Positions 52,910 to 63,148 of a DNA stretch of 64,000 nucleotides are shown piece by piece. The position numbers and the translations under genes are program-made. Within the stretch, counting starts at the first letter, position 1, and every line of letters begins with the position of its first letter. The notes beneath the pieces were generated by a model. It worked only from the letters and a program-made list of their open reading frames with translations. It was not told where the DNA came from and did no database searches. Source of the stretch: Paenibacillus polymyxa (GTDB lineage: Bacteria; Bacillota; Bacilli; Paenibacillales; Paenibacillaceae); contig NZ_CP015423.1 of NCBI RefSeq assembly GCF_001719045.1, positions 2,378,001 to 2,442,000 on the forward strand, in the 5' to 3' direction.

Positions 52910-54064
52910 TTATAAGTGGCCGTGTCCTGTTCTGCCTTCATGCTGGCTTTCTTTCTGACTACTGCTATCCCGCTCTCCGTTAGATGCCCTATCATCTCCG
53001 CCTTTCCCTTTAGATTTGGGTCGGAGCAACATCCATAGCAACAAAGGCATGATAACAAAAAAAATAATCATCACCGCGGTCCACTCCCGGCTGAACTCAT
53101 AAATTTGCACAATGTTGGAGAACAGCATAAACGAACAGACATAGCCTAACAAACCTACGGGCCAAACCATCAGGCTCCCCCAGGCTTGGGCAAACATCCG
53201 TTTTACCGCCAAACTGGTAACGTACAGATCAACCCCAATCTTCGTAAGAAAGGTCGGTACGGTCAGTACTGCCACGAACAAATCGAACCGATCCAGAAAG
53301 TCCGTTAGCTGCAATTGACGCACCAGTTCATACGCTGGATAAAACAGCCGTGACAAGATAGGAACACCAATAACCAACTCGGATAGCAGCACCAGCATGG
53401 TCAGAAAAGCGGTTCCGAGCAAATGCCCAAACCACGCACTACGCCCATTATAGCTCTTCCCAGAAATCACAAAGGGGACTATCATAATATCGGCCATATA
53501 ACCCAGCATGCGCCAACTCCCCTTGATTACTCCCTCTACTTCTGGATGTAAGTAGGGTCTCAGCATCGAAAAATCCATATTACGCCCAAAAAAAAGCGGC
53601 ATGGTCAACAGCGTCACAATCAACAGCGGTATAAAATTCTCGGTCATATTCACGATGGTGCTTATTCCGCCTTTAGCCATAAATACTAGAGTCAACAGCA
53701 CAATAAGAGAAGTGACCACAATCGGAGTCAGCGGCAAAAGCACCACCTCCACCAGATCCGTAATAATCCTCAAATCCCGTGCAAAGATGATCAGGAATAA
53801 AATAAGGTAGATTGCAAGCAGCACACGGCCCAGCATAGGGTGAGAGCTCACCATCGCCTGCATCAGATCCTGATCAGGGAACCGTCGTTTAAGTTTCAAC
53901 ATCGCCCAGATCGGCAAGCATAGCACGATAGCCGCAATTATACAGGTCCAGTAAGCATGCTGATTCGCGTGATCCGCTGCCTGCGCCGGAGCATGTATAA
54001 GGGTAATACCGACCTCCATCAATACACCAAGCAGCACAATTTGTCTGGTTGTGAACTGTTTCAT
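52910..54064 (-). CDS. Spore germinant receptor subunit B (GerAB/GerKB, endospore permease)
   Basis: 384 residues from ATG 54064 (AGGAGG upstream; the longer frame to 54136 is rejected). About ten membrane segments of the amino-acid/polyamine transporter type are visible, with the GerB family motif ITTRQIVLLGVLMEVG at the start. The C-terminal cytoplasmic tail is charged (KSKGKGGDDRASNGERDSSSQ). GerB subunits bind nutrient germinants in the inner membrane of the spore. It is the last gene of the ger operon. Confidence 0.9.
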   Translation of the reverse strand: MKQFTTRQIVLLGVLMEVGITLIHAPAQAADHANQHAYWTCIIAAIVLCLPIWAMLKLKRRFPDQDLMQAMVSSHPMLGRVLLAIYLILFLIIFARDLRIITDLVEVVLLPLTPIVVTSLIVLLTLVFMAKGGISTIVNMTENFIPLLIVTLLTMPLFFGRNMDFSMLRPYLHPEVEGVIKGSWRMLGYMADIMIVPFVISGKSYNGRSAWFGHLLGTAFLTMLVLLSELVIGVPILSRLFYPAYELVRQLQLTDFLDRFDLFVAVLTVPTFLTKIGVDLYVTSLAVKRMFAQAWGSLMVWPVGLLGYVCSFMLFSNIVQIYEFSREWTAVMIIFFVIMPLLLWMLLRPKSKGKGGDDRASNGERDSSSQKESQHEGRTGHGHL

Positions 54065-54107
54065 GCAGGTACATCCTCCTTTTGCCCGCAGGCATCCATT
54101 ACACGAT

Positions 54108-54332
54108 TTACAACGTAGGGGGGAGCCACATGTCAATAAAACGGGTTAGCCATGTAGCCACATAAACGGTGCTCTTCGTTGATGTTCCGTAAATCCAGAT
54201 ACCAATGCTAATAACATACATTACGCGGGAGACCCAGCGATTAATGGCTGGTGCATTGTGAATATTTTTACGGTCCATCAGATACATGAAGAGCATAACC
54301 AGCACCAAAGGTAACAGAAATACTTTATTCAT
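54108..54332 (-). CDS. Small membrane protein of the ger operon (74 residues)
   Basis: A two-helix protein (MNKVFLLPLVLVMLFMYLMDRK and VSRVMYVISIGIWIYGTST). AGGAG lies upstream of ATG 54332, and its start overlaps the end of the GerC gene by 4 bp. Small extra genes between gerC and gerB occur in other Bacillales; GerD-, GerQ- or GerKD-like accessory roles are possible but unproven. Confidence 0.7.
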   Translation of the reverse strand: MNKVFLLPLVLVMLFMYLMDRKNIHNAPAINRWVSRVMYVISIGIWIYGTSTKSTVYVATWLTRFIDMWLPPTL

Positions 54333-55540
54333 TGGATTTGCTCCTTTTTGACCCCGAATGGTTTGGTGACCGCACCGATATTCTCAATATGCACGACCGG
54401 ATTTATGGTGACCTTCACCTTGGGATACAGTTGTTCCCATTGGGGTTTGATCCGTTTCCATTCATCCGGTTGACTCGTAATAATAGCCCGGCCCAAACCA
54501 AGTACGTCTGAACGATACTTTTGCTGAATCACCTGAACAGCCTGTCCCAGCTCCCTCTTAATTTCCTCGGCTGTCTGCTGCTCCAGCCACTTCAAATTTT
54601 CCTCGTTGGAAATATCGAATCTCGTCTCATTTTCCTTCACATTCCCATTGCAGTTCATATGAATGGTCATTCGAATCTCATCCCCTTGAATATGGGGCTT
54701 AATTTGGACTTTATTTTCGATGAGGTGTACAGATATGTAACCTCTACCTTTGGGAGGGGGAATAAATATTTCTGTCTCCTTGGCTTGCTCCATACCCAAA
54801 AGCAGAAACCGACTGAGGTGGTTATCAATAATTCCTGTTAACCTGTCTTTGCGAAACACACCCAGTCCATCGACCTGAATATTCGTTTTCTTGTCTTTAA
54901 GGTTAGGGGGCCCATTCTTCACCAGAGACATTACTGGTACCACCGGGTCAACGCCTTCCAGCAGGACGGAATTCATCAACAGCTTAACGGAACGAGGTTT
55001 TTTCATATAGGAAATATTGAGCTCACGCACCATTTCTGCTGGATATTGCTCTATCGGAGCATCTGCCTGAAGCAATTCCATCGTTGAACCCTTCGTAATA
55101 ACAACCAGGGACGACAGACGGTTCTGCGGAACACGTGCCAGTACATCCATCATTTTGCTAATCCCTTCTCGTGCCAGCGCCTCGCCGAACAGCAGCACCC
55201 GCCGATGGGAGTAATTGAGTGTTCGCGAAACTCCGCGCTGTTCCTCGGTACTTGCTCCTCGAAAGCTTGGGCCTATTTTGGACTCCAGATAGTAGGATTT
55301 CGTACCACTGGTACCTCCCCCTCCTCCTGTACTGCCCGAAGATCCGAGTTGTCCGGGTAGAGCGATTTGCATCGTTACCCGGTATTGATCGCCTTCCTTG
55401 TCCAGCCCGGTACCCATCACGAAAGCAACATCATTCACTTCACGGCGATCCCAGCATCCTCCCAAGAGAACAGAGCATAGCAGCAGACAACAGAGCACAG
55501 CGACTTTACGTATTTGTTGTGTATTCGATTTGGGCTTCAT
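54329..55540 (-). CDS. Spore germinant receptor subunit C, Ger(x)C lipoprotein
   Basis: 403 residues from ATG 55540, which shares one base with the GerA stop (TGATG); AGGAGG lies 7 nt upstream. The signal sequence ends in the lipobox LLGGCWDRREVND, the hallmark of Ger(x)C. Three-domain body with the conserved AFVMGTGLD and GSTMELLQADAPIEQYPAEMVREL blocks. It anchors to the outer face of the spore inner membrane as part of the receptor. Confidence 0.93.
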   Translation of the reverse strand: MKPKSNTQQIRKVAVLCCLLLCSVLLGGCWDRREVNDVAFVMGTGLDKEGDQYRVTMQIALPGQLGSSGSTGGGGGTSGTKSYYLESKIGPSFRGASTEEQRGVSRTLNYSHRRVLLFGEALAREGISKMMDVLARVPQNRLSSLVVITKGSTMELLQADAPIEQYPAEMVRELNISYMKKPRSVKLLMNSVLLEGVDPVVPVMSLVKNGPPNLKDKKTNIQVDGLGVFRKDRLTGIIDNHLSRFLLLGMEQAKETEIFIPPPKGRGYISVHLIENKVQIKPHIQGDEIRMTIHMNCNGNVKENETRFDISNEENLKWLEQQTAEEIKRELGQAVQVIQQKYRSDVLGLGRAIITSQPDEWKRIKPQWEQLYPKVKVTINPVVHIENIGAVTKPFGVKKEQIQ

Positions 55541-57165
55541 CACCATCCCTCCTCGCTTTTGGGCGTTCCATTCATCTTTTCCTTCGCTCGTTTGTTGTTG
55601 TCTTTACCAATCCAGGAAGGACGTTTGGTCATTTTCCACCAAGGCGCGCGGACGACGATATCCTTTTGATCCATATGGTTGTATGGGCTATATCCACTCA
55701 TATAAGGGACACCAAACGAGGTTAGCTTGGTTAGATGCGTAGCAATCAGCGTTGTCGCAATAATGATCCCAAACAATCCGAATAAACCCGCCATCAGCAT
55801 GATGGGAAATCGCAGCAGACGAACCGTGATGGCAAAGTTAAAACGCGGTATGGTAAACGACGCAATACCTGTGAGCGACACAACAATGACTATGGGCGCC
55901 GATACGATTCCTGCTTGTACTGCGGCCTGCCCAATGACGAGCGCACCAAGAATACTGACGGCCTGACCGACCGTTTTGGGGAGACGAATCCCTGCTTCCC
56001 GTAATGCCTCAAAGGAAATCTCCATCATCAATGCTTCCACCAGTGCTGGAAAAGGGATGGATTCGCGAGCCGCCGCAATACTCAGGATGAGCGTCGTCGG
56101 CAGCATATCATGATGAAAGGTCGTCACCGCTACATATAATGCAGGCAGAAAGAGAGCCATTATGAGAAAAAGAAAACGAATCCAGCGCACCATATTACTG
56201 ATGAAAAAGCGCTCGTAATAATCTTCGCTCGCTTGCATCATCTGCCACATGGTGACTGGCCCAATCAGAGCAAAAGGCGTTCCGTCCACAAAAATGGCAA
56301 AACGTCCTTCCAGTAACTGCGCAGTGACGGTATCCGGACGTTCAGTGTATTCCATTTGCGGAAACGGTGAAAACGGATGATCCTCAATCAGTTCCTCAAT
56401 ATACCCCGTCTCCAGAACACCATCAATTTTAATATCGCTGAGCCGTTTTTTTACATCCTCCACCAGCTTCGAATCTATGATCCCTTCAATATAAGTAAGG
56501 ACGACGCTCGTTTGAGTTTCTGTTCCGATGGTCATGCTGTACATCTTGAGCTTGGAGGTCTTCAGCTTGAAGCGTAACAGTGCCGTATTAACGCGAAGAG
56601 TCTCAGTGAAGCCCTCACGCGGACCTCGAATAACCGCTTCTGTCTGTGGTTCCTCTACGCCACGGCGAACGCCCCCCTTGGCGCTAAAAATATACGCACG
56701 AGGCGTGCCATCTACAAACAAGGCGGCATTGCCGTCCAGTATCGCTGCCGATACCATCTTCCATTCGTCCATCGTTTTGGTCTGGGACATGGAGATACGA
56801 GTTTCATCCAGCGGCTCCAATTTGCCGTTCACTTCAGGGTCCTTGAGCATCATACCCAGAATGACAGGCCGCAGGATATGATCCTGCAAATCCTCCGATT
56901 TTACCGTACCTTCAAAATAAGCCAACAACCCTTTGCGTTCAGGGGAAATCATGAGCTCTCGATAGACGATATCAGAGCAATCCTTGAAAATATCACGCAA
57001 AGCAATCAAATTGTCTTCCACACTGCTACGTAGCGGCTGTTCCAGCCACGAAGACTCAGGCAGTCCTTTAGGCACATTGGAATTTCGTGTCTTGCGGTCT
57101 GCGGCTGGAATCGCTCTCCGGCTCCACGGTGGCTTCGGCAACTTGGGAAAGCGCCCTTTCTTCAT
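55540..57165 (-). CDS. Spore germinant receptor subunit A (GerA/GerKA family)
   Basis: 541 residues. A basic N-terminus of about 45 residues, then the soluble GerA domain (LRDIFKDCSDIVYRELMI ... VFVDGT), then a C-terminal membrane part of about five or six segments (YERFFISNMVRWIRFLFLIMALFLPALYVAVTTFHHDMLPTTL). It is first of a four-gene operon. A candidate sigma-G promoter lies 34-63 bp upstream, as expected for forespore expression. The germinant cannot be deduced. Confidence 0.93.
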   Translation of the reverse strand: MKKGRFPKLPKPPWSRRAIPAADRKTRNSNVPKGLPESSWLEQPLRSSVEDNLIALRDIFKDCSDIVYRELMISPERKGLLAYFEGTVKSEDLQDHILRPVILGMMLKDPEVNGKLEPLDETRISMSQTKTMDEWKMVSAAILDGNAALFVDGTPRAYIFSAKGGVRRGVEEPQTEAVIRGPREGFTETLRVNTALLRFKLKTSKLKMYSMTIGTETQTSVVLTYIEGIIDSKLVEDVKKRLSDIKIDGVLETGYIEELIEDHPFSPFPQMEYTERPDTVTAQLLEGRFAIFVDGTPFALIGPVTMWQMMQASEDYYERFFISNMVRWIRFLFLIMALFLPALYVAVTTFHHDMLPTTLILSIAAARESIPFPALVEALMMEISFEALREAGIRLPKTVGQAVSILGALVIGQAAVQAGIVSAPIVIVVSLTGIASFTIPRFNFAITVRLLRFPIMLMAGLFGLFGIIIATTLIATHLTKLTSFGVPYMSGYSPYNHMDQKDIVVRAPWWKMTKRPSWIGKDNNKRAKEKMNGTPKSEEGW

Positions 57166-57198
57166 CGTTATTCCCCCTTTACGAATGAGCCGAACAGA

Positions 57199-57228
57199 TA
57201 ATATGACATATAGGATGTACCAGCCTGC
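57199..57228 (-). promoter_or_regulatory. Candidate sigma-G promoter of the germinant receptor operon
   Basis: On the minus strand GCAGG (57228-57224), an 18-bp spacer and CATATTA (57205-57199) match the sigma-G consensus GHATR-N18-CATWHTA, with a single mismatch in the -35. Confidence 0.5.
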
Positions 57229-57271
57229 AAAGGATTATGTATCCAATGAACTCAACATATTGAACGGATAA

Positions 57272-57300
57272 CAAAAAGACCCTGCAATGATGCAGAGCCT
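57272..57300 (-). terminator. Intrinsic terminator
   Basis: GGCTCTGCA-tcat-TGCAGGGTC followed by five T on the minus strand, between the 112-residue gene and the ger operon promoter. Confidence 0.65.
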
Positions 57301-57344
57301 TCGAAAATCCATCATATATCTGAAAATTTATGATAAAGGAATGA

Positions 57345-57683
57345 TTAATCTCCCCAATACTCCTCGGGATGGTATTCAATCTCAGAACCAGCTTCGAACG
57401 TAAGCTTATCTGTCTGATCATGATATTCCACACTTTCCGGGGTGACGTAATACCAATGCTTCACCACGGGTCCGTCGTCTACCGGGGTTACAAAACGAAA
57501 TACGTTCAACTCCCCGCTATAACGCACAATCGCCTCCGCCGTCTCACGCGGCAACTCTTGAAGCGTAAAGCGAAACACACCGTCCACCGATTCAAAATGA
57601 CAATCGAAACTCTGCTTGCGGCTGTCAGCAAAGCTACGTCCCGTGACGGCATGCTTGATCAGCCATGTTTCCTGCTGCGCCAT
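57345..57683 (-). CDS. Hypothetical protein (112 residues)
   Basis: Soluble, beta-rich protein from ATG 57683 (AGGAGG 8 nt upstream; the ATG at 57692 overlaps that site). It has an aromatic, acidic C-terminus (EIEYHPEEYWGD). It follows the pirin gene by 15 bp in the same direction and may be co-transcribed with it. No family is recognised. Confidence 0.6.
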   Translation of the reverse strand: MAQQETWLIKHAVTGRSFADSRKQSFDCHFESVDGVFRFTLQELPRETAEAIVRYSGELNVFRFVTPVDDGPVVKHWYYVTPESVEYHDQTDKLTFEAGSEIEYHPEEYWGD

Positions 57684-57698
57684 TGTGCGCACCTCCTT

Positions 57699-58412
57699 TT
57701 AGGGCAAATCAATCAACATATAAAAAACAGAATCTTCTGCTTTCAGTGAGAGCTTCGGCTCCTGCTCAATACGAGCGGAATCGCGTCCTTGCAGAATATG
57801 TTCACCGTTCACACGCAGCGAGCCTTCGATGACGAACAGGAACACGCGCCGACCCTCGGCCTGTGTGAATTCTACTTGTTCTCCAGGCTGAAGCTTGCTT
57901 AAATAAATCGTTAAATCCTGGTTGATTGCAGCTATTTCACCCTCCGTGCCTGGTACGCGCTTTCCGGCAACGACAGGCAGAAGCTGACCGTGAAGACGCT
58001 CAGGATTGAATGCTGTAGCCTCATATGACGGTTTCAGTCCTCTCGTATGCGGGCTAAACCACAATTGCAGCAGGCTGACATCCTCCGTTTGTGAAGCGTT
58101 GTGCTCCGTATGAATGATGCCGTGGCCCGCTGACATTCGCTGAATGCCTCCAAAACGGGTTACCGCTACATGTCCACGGTTGTCTTCATGACGCAGTTCC
58201 CCATACAGCACAATCGAAACAATCTCCATATCACTGTGCGGATGCGCCCCAAATCCCCGTCCCGGTGCGATGACATCGTCATTACAGACACGCATAGGAC
58301 CAAACGCTGTATTGTTCTCATCCTGATACTCCGCGAATGAAAAGCTGTGACTTCCCCGCAGCCAGCCCTTATCGAAGCTGAATCGGGAAGCCGCCGGATA
58401 TATTGTAAACAT
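57699..58412 (-). CDS. Pirin-family bicupin (YhhW/YhaK-like)
   Basis: 237 residues. The pirin metal site is visible: H-x-H in GAHPHSDMEIVS (about 57-59) and His/Glu in GHGIIHTEHN (about 100-103), as in quercetin 2,3-dioxygenase YhhW. The start region AASRFSFDKGWLRGSHSFSFAEYQD is conserved. Bacterial pirins use Fe or another metal; the physiological substrate is usually unknown. Confidence 0.88.
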   Translation of the reverse strand: MFTIYPAASRFSFDKGWLRGSHSFSFAEYQDENNTAFGPMRVCNDDVIAPGRGFGAHPHSDMEIVSIVLYGELRHEDNRGHVAVTRFGGIQRMSAGHGIIHTEHNASQTEDVSLLQLWFSPHTRGLKPSYEATAFNPERLHGQLLPVVAGKRVPGTEGEIAAINQDLTIYLSKLQPGEQVEFTQAEGRRVFLFVIEGSLRVNGEHILQGRDSARIEQEPKLSLKAEDSVFYMLIDLP

Positions 58413-58481
58413 AATAGCCCTCCTTCAGGAAGAAAAATGAGATCAAATCCCTCTCATTGTAACTGAGCCCAAGCGATAAAG

Positions 58482-59339
58482 CTACGCCTCTGTCTGAGTG
58501 ATAATCTCATCTATAAAAGACTGCAAAGTACTGGTAACAAAGGCTTCCTTACGCCGGATAAACACCGTTGTTACTTCATTGTACGGCTCAGGCATCGCAT
58601 GACCGCATACAAGGCCTTGAGCCACCAGCCCGCTGATCGACGATTCGGGAAAAACAGTCATTCCAATACCGGCCGCCACACTGCCGATAATTGTCTCAAA
58701 TGTCCCAAACTCCATAATCTGCTTGGGAATAATCCCCTCCATCTTGAGCCAAGTTTCCAGCCGTCCCCGGTAGCCGCAACCTTTTTTATACAGCAGGAGT
58801 GGACGGGTTGTAAGATCCTCGACAGAAAAGTCATCTCCTTGGGATACGAGGACCAGTTTTTCCTGAAACACATCAAACTGTTCAATCAGCGGATGCTTGA
58901 CTGGCCCGGTCACAAAAGCTCCATCCAGCCGCATTTCTGCAACCTCCTGCACCAGAGACTCTGTAACCCCGGCCTTGAGGGACAAATCGACATCCGGGTA
59001 CTTGCTATAGTAAGCATGTAAAATGGCCGGGAGGGCAATGACAGTCTCCACAATGCCAATCTCCAGTACCCCCGAAGGTGCAGAGGTATTCTGAAACGCA
59101 TGTTTCATTTCCTCAAATTGCGATAAAATGCTTTTCGTATATTGCAGCAGACGCTTGCCCTCTGCATTGAGGATCATTCCCCGCTTATGTCTATTAAATA
59201 AAGGCGTTTGCAGTTCCTTTTCGAGCAGCTTGATTCTGGCCGTTACATTGGACTGGACATAGCTAAGCTCGGCTGCAGCCTTGCTGACACTGCCATGCGC
59301 AGCCACCGTCTGGAAAATGTTTAAATCGTTCAGATCCAC
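58482..59339 (-). CDS. LysR-family transcriptional regulator
   Basis: 285 residues with an N-terminal HTH (MDLNDLNIFQTVAAHGSVSKAAAELSYVQSNVTARIKLLEKELQTPLFNR) and a LysR substrate-binding domain. It is divergent from the EamA transporter gene with a 181-bp intergenic region containing the palindrome ATCATTTTAAATGAT at 59403-59417, a possible T-N11-A-type operator, so it probably controls that transporter. Confidence 0.9.
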   Translation of the reverse strand: MDLNDLNIFQTVAAHGSVSKAAAELSYVQSNVTARIKLLEKELQTPLFNRHKRGMILNAEGKRLLQYTKSILSQFEEMKHAFQNTSAPSGVLEIGIVETVIALPAILHAYYSKYPDVDLSLKAGVTESLVQEVAEMRLDGAFVTGPVKHPLIEQFDVFQEKLVLVSQGDDFSVEDLTTRPLLLYKKGCGYRGRLETWLKMEGIIPKQIMEFGTFETIIGSVAAGIGMTVFPESSISGLVAQGLVCGHAMPEPYNEVTTVFIRRKEAFVTSTLQSFIDEIITQTEA

Positions 59340-59402
59340 TACTGCTCCCCCTTATTGTGAAGGACAAGGGGCCATCAAAATTGACGCGCCTTGTCACTTA
59401 TT

Positions 59403-59417
59403 ATCATTTTAAATGAT
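59403..59417. promoter_or_regulatory. Candidate LysR operator
   Basis: ATCATTTTAAATGAT is a perfect 15-bp palindrome in the gap between the divergent LysR and EamA genes. A second AATCATTTT sequence lies about 20 bp further on. Confidence 0.45.
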
Positions 59418-59520
59418 CATAATGTTTATTTTCAATCATTTTACCAACAGCTTCCTATCCTTTATGATGTGTCCATAAGATATGTCCGCTGAGACCGGCA
59501 AGGAGGAGCTTTTGTACACC

Positions 59521-60501
59521 ATGAACAGACAAATCATGACCGGATCTTTATTATGCCTAATCGCCAGTATGTCCTGGGGGGCGATGTTTCCGGTTTCGCA
59601 CATTGCATTACAACATATCAATCCACTGTACTTTTCATTTTTGCGCTATTTATCGGTTACACTCATTTTAGTCGTGCTATTGTGGCTCAAAGAGGGACGG
59701 ACGGCATTTCGCTTTGAGGGCAAGGGCAAGACGTTGTTATTCTTTGGGACCATGGGATTCACCATTTATAATATGGCCGTTTTCCAGGGACAGCACGCGA
59801 TGGGGGCAGCAGGTACTCTGGTAGCTTCTATAATGGAAGTGCTAATGCCGATGATTTCCATTGCGATGGTGTGGATCATGACCCGTAAAATGCCTCCGAA
59901 ATATACACTAATCAGCATGGTGATTGCGCTGGCTGGGGCTTTACTTGTGATCACGAACGGAAAATGGACCTTTTTCACACTTGCCGGACAACATTTACTG
60001 CCGCTGCTGCTTATTTTCGTAGGCGTCGTCGGATGGGTCGTATATTCCATGGGAGGCAGCCACTTTGCAGGATGGTCTACTCTTCGGTATTCAACCCTAA
60101 CCTGCCTGCTGGGAACTCTCGTCTCCTTCGTAGTCGTCACATTTGCCTCTGCTTTCAACTGGATTGTGGTGCCGGACTGGCAGGCTGTGTGGTCAGTTAA
60201 ATACGAAATGAGCTTTATGATCCTGCTTCCAGGGCTAGCTGCCCTGCTTAGCTGGAATGCCGGAATCCGAAAGCTGTCTCCACTGAACGGAATTCTATTT
60301 ATTAACTTTGTACCGATTACCACGCTGGTACTCATGTACTTCCAAGGTTATGTCATTAGCCGTTTTGAACTATATGGGACAGTGCTAGTCATTTTCGCAC
60401 TGATTCTGAACAATATGTTTCAGAGAAGTTCGCTGCATCCTTCCGACAGCTCACGGGATGTCCGTTTCCGCCTGGATCGCCGCAAGTCTTTCCAACGTTA
60501 A
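59521..60501 (+). CDS. EamA/DMT-superfamily transporter
   Basis: 326 residues from ATG 59521. About ten membrane segments in two EamA repeats (MTGSLLCLIASMSWGAMFPVSHIALQHINPLYFSFLRY; LLLIFVGVVGWVVYSMG). AGGAGG lies 14 nt upstream of the ATG but 5 nt upstream of TTG 59512, so three more residues are possible; the frame to 59482 is not supported. These permeases export metabolites or amino acids. The divergent LysR gene is the probable regulator. Confidence 0.88.
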   Translation: MNRQIMTGSLLCLIASMSWGAMFPVSHIALQHINPLYFSFLRYLSVTLILVVLLWLKEGRTAFRFEGKGKTLLFFGTMGFTIYNMAVFQGQHAMGAAGTLVASIMEVLMPMISIAMVWIMTRKMPPKYTLISMVIALAGALLVITNGKWTFFTLAGQHLLPLLLIFVGVVGWVVYSMGGSHFAGWSTLRYSTLTCLLGTLVSFVVVTFASAFNWIVVPDWQAVWSVKYEMSFMILLPGLAALLSWNAGIRKLSPLNGILFINFVPITTLVLMYFQGYVISRFELYGTVLVIFALILNNMFQRSSLHPSDSSRDVRFRLDRRKSFQR

Positions 60502-60546
60502 CTTCTAACCCTGCAAACCAGAAATTATGCTAAACACATTAAAAGA

Positions 60547-60594
60547 AGCGCCTGGATACAGAGTACAATCTCCTGTATCCGGGCGCTTTTTATC
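60547..60594. terminator. Bidirectional terminator
   Basis: A long, nearly perfect stem (AGCGCC-t-GGATACAG with CTGTATCC-g-GGCGCT) plus a T run on the plus strand, between the convergent EamA and chemoreceptor genes. Confidence 0.8.
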
Positions 60595-60597
60595 ATT

Positions 60598-62586
60598 TTA
60601 GGATTTTCCTTCAACCTGAAAACGTCCAACCAGTTCGCGCAATTCCTCTGCCATTTGGCTCAGGTCCGCTGTAGATGAAGCAATTTCCTCAATAGAAGCG
60701 AGCTGTTGCTCAGCTGCCGCTGAGATCGACTCGGTATTGCTCGCTGCCTCGTCCGAAATGTGGGCAATATCGCTCATAATATCTACGACGCCTACAGTCC
60801 CTCGTGCCATTTCCTGAGTCACTCCGGTAATGTCATTGATATGTACCATAGCTCGTTCCACGGCCTGGCTGATTTCCGCAAAGGATTGCTCAGACGTGGT
60901 TACCGAATCAATGCCTTCCGTCACCCGTGTCCGCGCTTGATGCATAGCACCCAGAGCATGATTCATATCCACCTGCATCGCTTCAATACGCTCCGAGATC
61001 AAGGTAGCCGATTTCGCTGATTCCTCAGCTAGCTTACGTACCTCCGTAGCGACCACGGCAAATCCCTTACCATGATCCCCAGCGCGTGCGGCCTCAATGG
61101 ACGCATTCAGAGCTAACAGATTCGTCTGTTTGGCAATACCGGATATAACGCTGATAATATTCACGATTTCACCGGAGCGCTCATTGAGAGAGTCCATGGC
61201 CTGTCCGAGATCGTTAACGGTCTCATCGATGTCATGCATCTTCTGGACAGCCTGCGTAGCAGCCTTGCTGCCCTCCTGAGCCGACTCGGCGTTCATCTTC
61301 ACATGTTCAGATACGCCCACCATACGCTCGGATACGTTCGCTGCTTGCTGAGCAAGCTCCTCCATATTTACGGAGCCGTGCTTGACGCTCTCCACCTGAC
61401 GTTCGCTGCCCACAGCTACTTCCTGGATAGCAATGGTGACATGCTCAATCGCTTGGGTTGTCTGATCTGCACCCGCAGCCAGCTCCTCCGCTGAAGAACT
61501 TACCCGATCTGTCGTTTCGTGTACGCTTCGAATCATCGTGCGCAAACTATCCACCATGGTTTGAAAGTGAGCAGACAATTCGCCCACCTCATCCGTTTTT
61601 CCAGTTTCCAAATCGCCCGTCAAATCTCCTTCACTGATTCGTTCTGCTGATTTTTGCAGCTTACGAATCGGTACCAAAACAGAACGGGTAATCAGGAAAA
61701 TCGCGATAAGCGCAATCACCAGTGAGGCAGCCAGCACGAAAATGGTTACATAACGCATGGCAGCGGTGGCATCGCTAATCTCGGATTGATAGAAGGTACC
61801 TGCAATTTTCCAGCCGGTATCCGTATTCGTTACATAGGTCAAATATTTCTCGCGACCTTCATGCATATAGTTGAAGTTCCCGCTCGGCGCAGTATACAAC
61901 GTATCAAGCGAATTCTCCTGAGGAGATGAGCCCGCTTTAGCCGTAGGATGGACTACGAATTTCTTCGTATGATCCAAAATGATGATATACCCCTCCTGGC
62001 CCACTTTGATAGAGGCCAGTTTACGTACACTCTCCAGATTTAGAGAAATCCCGATAACCCCGGACTTGTCGGAAAGCGTCTGAGATACTACGACAACAGG
62101 AATACCCGATGAATTGATGATCACAGGCGTAATTGCAACCTTACCGGGCTGCTTCATCGCTTCGATGTACCATGGACGTGTGCGAGGGTCAAATGTCCCT
62201 TCATCCTCCTTGGGCACCCCCCGGATCATCAGCCCCTCCGGTGTACCAACAAAAATATCCGTTGCATCTTCGTGCAAACCCTTGTATTGGATCAACTTGG
62301 GCTGAATCAAAGGGCTGTTTCGACCATCTATCATCGAACCGTCCAGACGCTCCGCCAAATAACTCGCATCTTTAATTTTACTGGCGATTGCGTATTCAAT
62401 AATGGAGTTAGCTGTCGCTACCCCCTGATTCGCACTCCCGTGGAGCTGTTTCTCCATAGCATTATATGATGATTTATAGGTCGCAGTGGAAATACTTAAG
62501 CTCGGAATCAGCAAAACAAGTAAAAAGCCTAAACTTAGCTTGCTCCTGAGTGTCCATATCGTTTTTCTCTTTCGCGTTGTTCCCAT
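60598..62586 (-). CDS. Methyl-accepting chemotaxis protein with dCache sensor
   Basis: 662 residues from ATG 62586 (AAAGGGGA upstream; the frame extends to 62661 without a site). Helix TM1 (about 17-37) is followed by a periplasmic-side double-Cache domain ([39 protein letters not shown] ...), TM2 near residue 290, a HAMP domain ([28 protein letters not shown]) and the signalling hairpin with [43 protein letters not shown]. dCache receptors of this type often sense amino acids. Lone gene. Confidence 0.94.
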   Translation of the reverse strand: MGTTRKRKTIWTLRSKLSLGFLLVLLIPSLSISTATYKSSYNAMEKQLHGSANQGVATANSIIEYAIASKIKDASYLAERLDGSMIDGRNSPLIQPKLIQYKGLHEDATDIFVGTPEGLMIRGVPKEDEGTFDPRTRPWYIEAMKQPGKVAITPVIINSSGIPVVVVSQTLSDKSGVIGISLNLESVRKLASIKVGQEGYIIILDHTKKFVVHPTAKAGSSPQENSLDTLYTAPSGNFNYMHEGREKYLTYVTNTDTGWKIAGTFYQSEISDATAAMRYVTIFVLAASLVIALIAIFLITRSVLVPIRKLQKSAERISEGDLTGDLETGKTDEVGELSAHFQTMVDSLRTMIRSVHETTDRVSSSAEELAAGADQTTQAIEHVTIAIQEVAVGSERQVESVKHGSVNMEELAQQAANVSERMVGVSEHVKMNAESAQEGSKAATQAVQKMHDIDETVNDLGQAMDSLNERSGEIVNIISVISGIAKQTNLLALNASIEAARAGDHGKGFAVVATEVRKLAEESAKSATLISERIEAMQVDMNHALGAMHQARTRVTEGIDSVTTSEQSFAEISQAVERAMVHINDITGVTQEMARGTVGVVDIMSDIAHISDEAASNTESISAAAEQQLASIEEIASSTADLSQMAEELRELVGRFQVEGKS

Positions 62587-62696
62587 GTTTTTTCCCCTTT
62601 GCTCATAAAACAATATATTTGAATTACATTCCGTGTTAGTTATATCGGTTGAAAGTAGCAAATGATTTACAATAAAATTTCACAAAGGAGAAAAAC

Positions 62697-62732
62697 AAAA
62701 ACCGCGCCCTATAAGACTAAGGACGCGGTTAT
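62697..62732 (-). terminator. Terminator of the DoxX gene
   Basis: AACCGCGTCC/GGGCGCGGTT stem with T residues on the minus strand, just after the stop at 62741. Confidence 0.75.
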
Positions 62733-62740
62733 ATGAATAT

Positions 62741-63148
62741 TTAGACCTGTACGTTACTGTTTTCAGCCTTTTTGCGGCCAAATAACTGATCCACTGCCAG
62801 AAAACGTCCACCGACAAGCGCTTGCTGAAGGCTGGTGAACAGAATCAGCAGATCAAATTCAATCGAGCCAAAAGGCTGTCCTTTTTTAGCGGTTAGCAAT
62901 ACACCAATCATAACAATGGTCAATGCCGCTCCAGCCAGTCGTGTTCCGATACCCAGAACCAGTGCAATTCCCCCAACCAGCTCAACCGTAGCGACCACAG
63001 GGGCCATCCAACCAGGGAGTCCGATACTTTGGAAGAAGCCGGAGGTTCCGTCTAATCCCTGAAACTTTTGTGCACCGTGAACGATAAAAATAACCCCTGT
63101 AAAGATTCGTACCAACAATAATCCAATATTCATAAGCGTTTGATTCAT
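62741..63148 (-). CDS. DoxX-family membrane protein
   Basis: 135 residues with four hydrophobic segments and the DoxX signatures LLLVRIFTGVIFIVHGAQKF and GGIALVLGIGTRLAGAALTIVMIG. AAAGGAG precedes ATG 63148. DoxX proteins are linked to thiol or oxidative-stress redox at the membrane; the precise activity is unknown. Confidence 0.88.
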   Translation of the reverse strand: MNQTLMNIGLLLVRIFTGVIFIVHGAQKFQGLDGTSGFFQSIGLPGWMAPVVATVELVGGIALVLGIGTRLAGAALTIVMIGVLLTAKKGQPFGSIEFDLLILFTSLQQALVGGRFLAVDQLFGRKKAENSNVQV

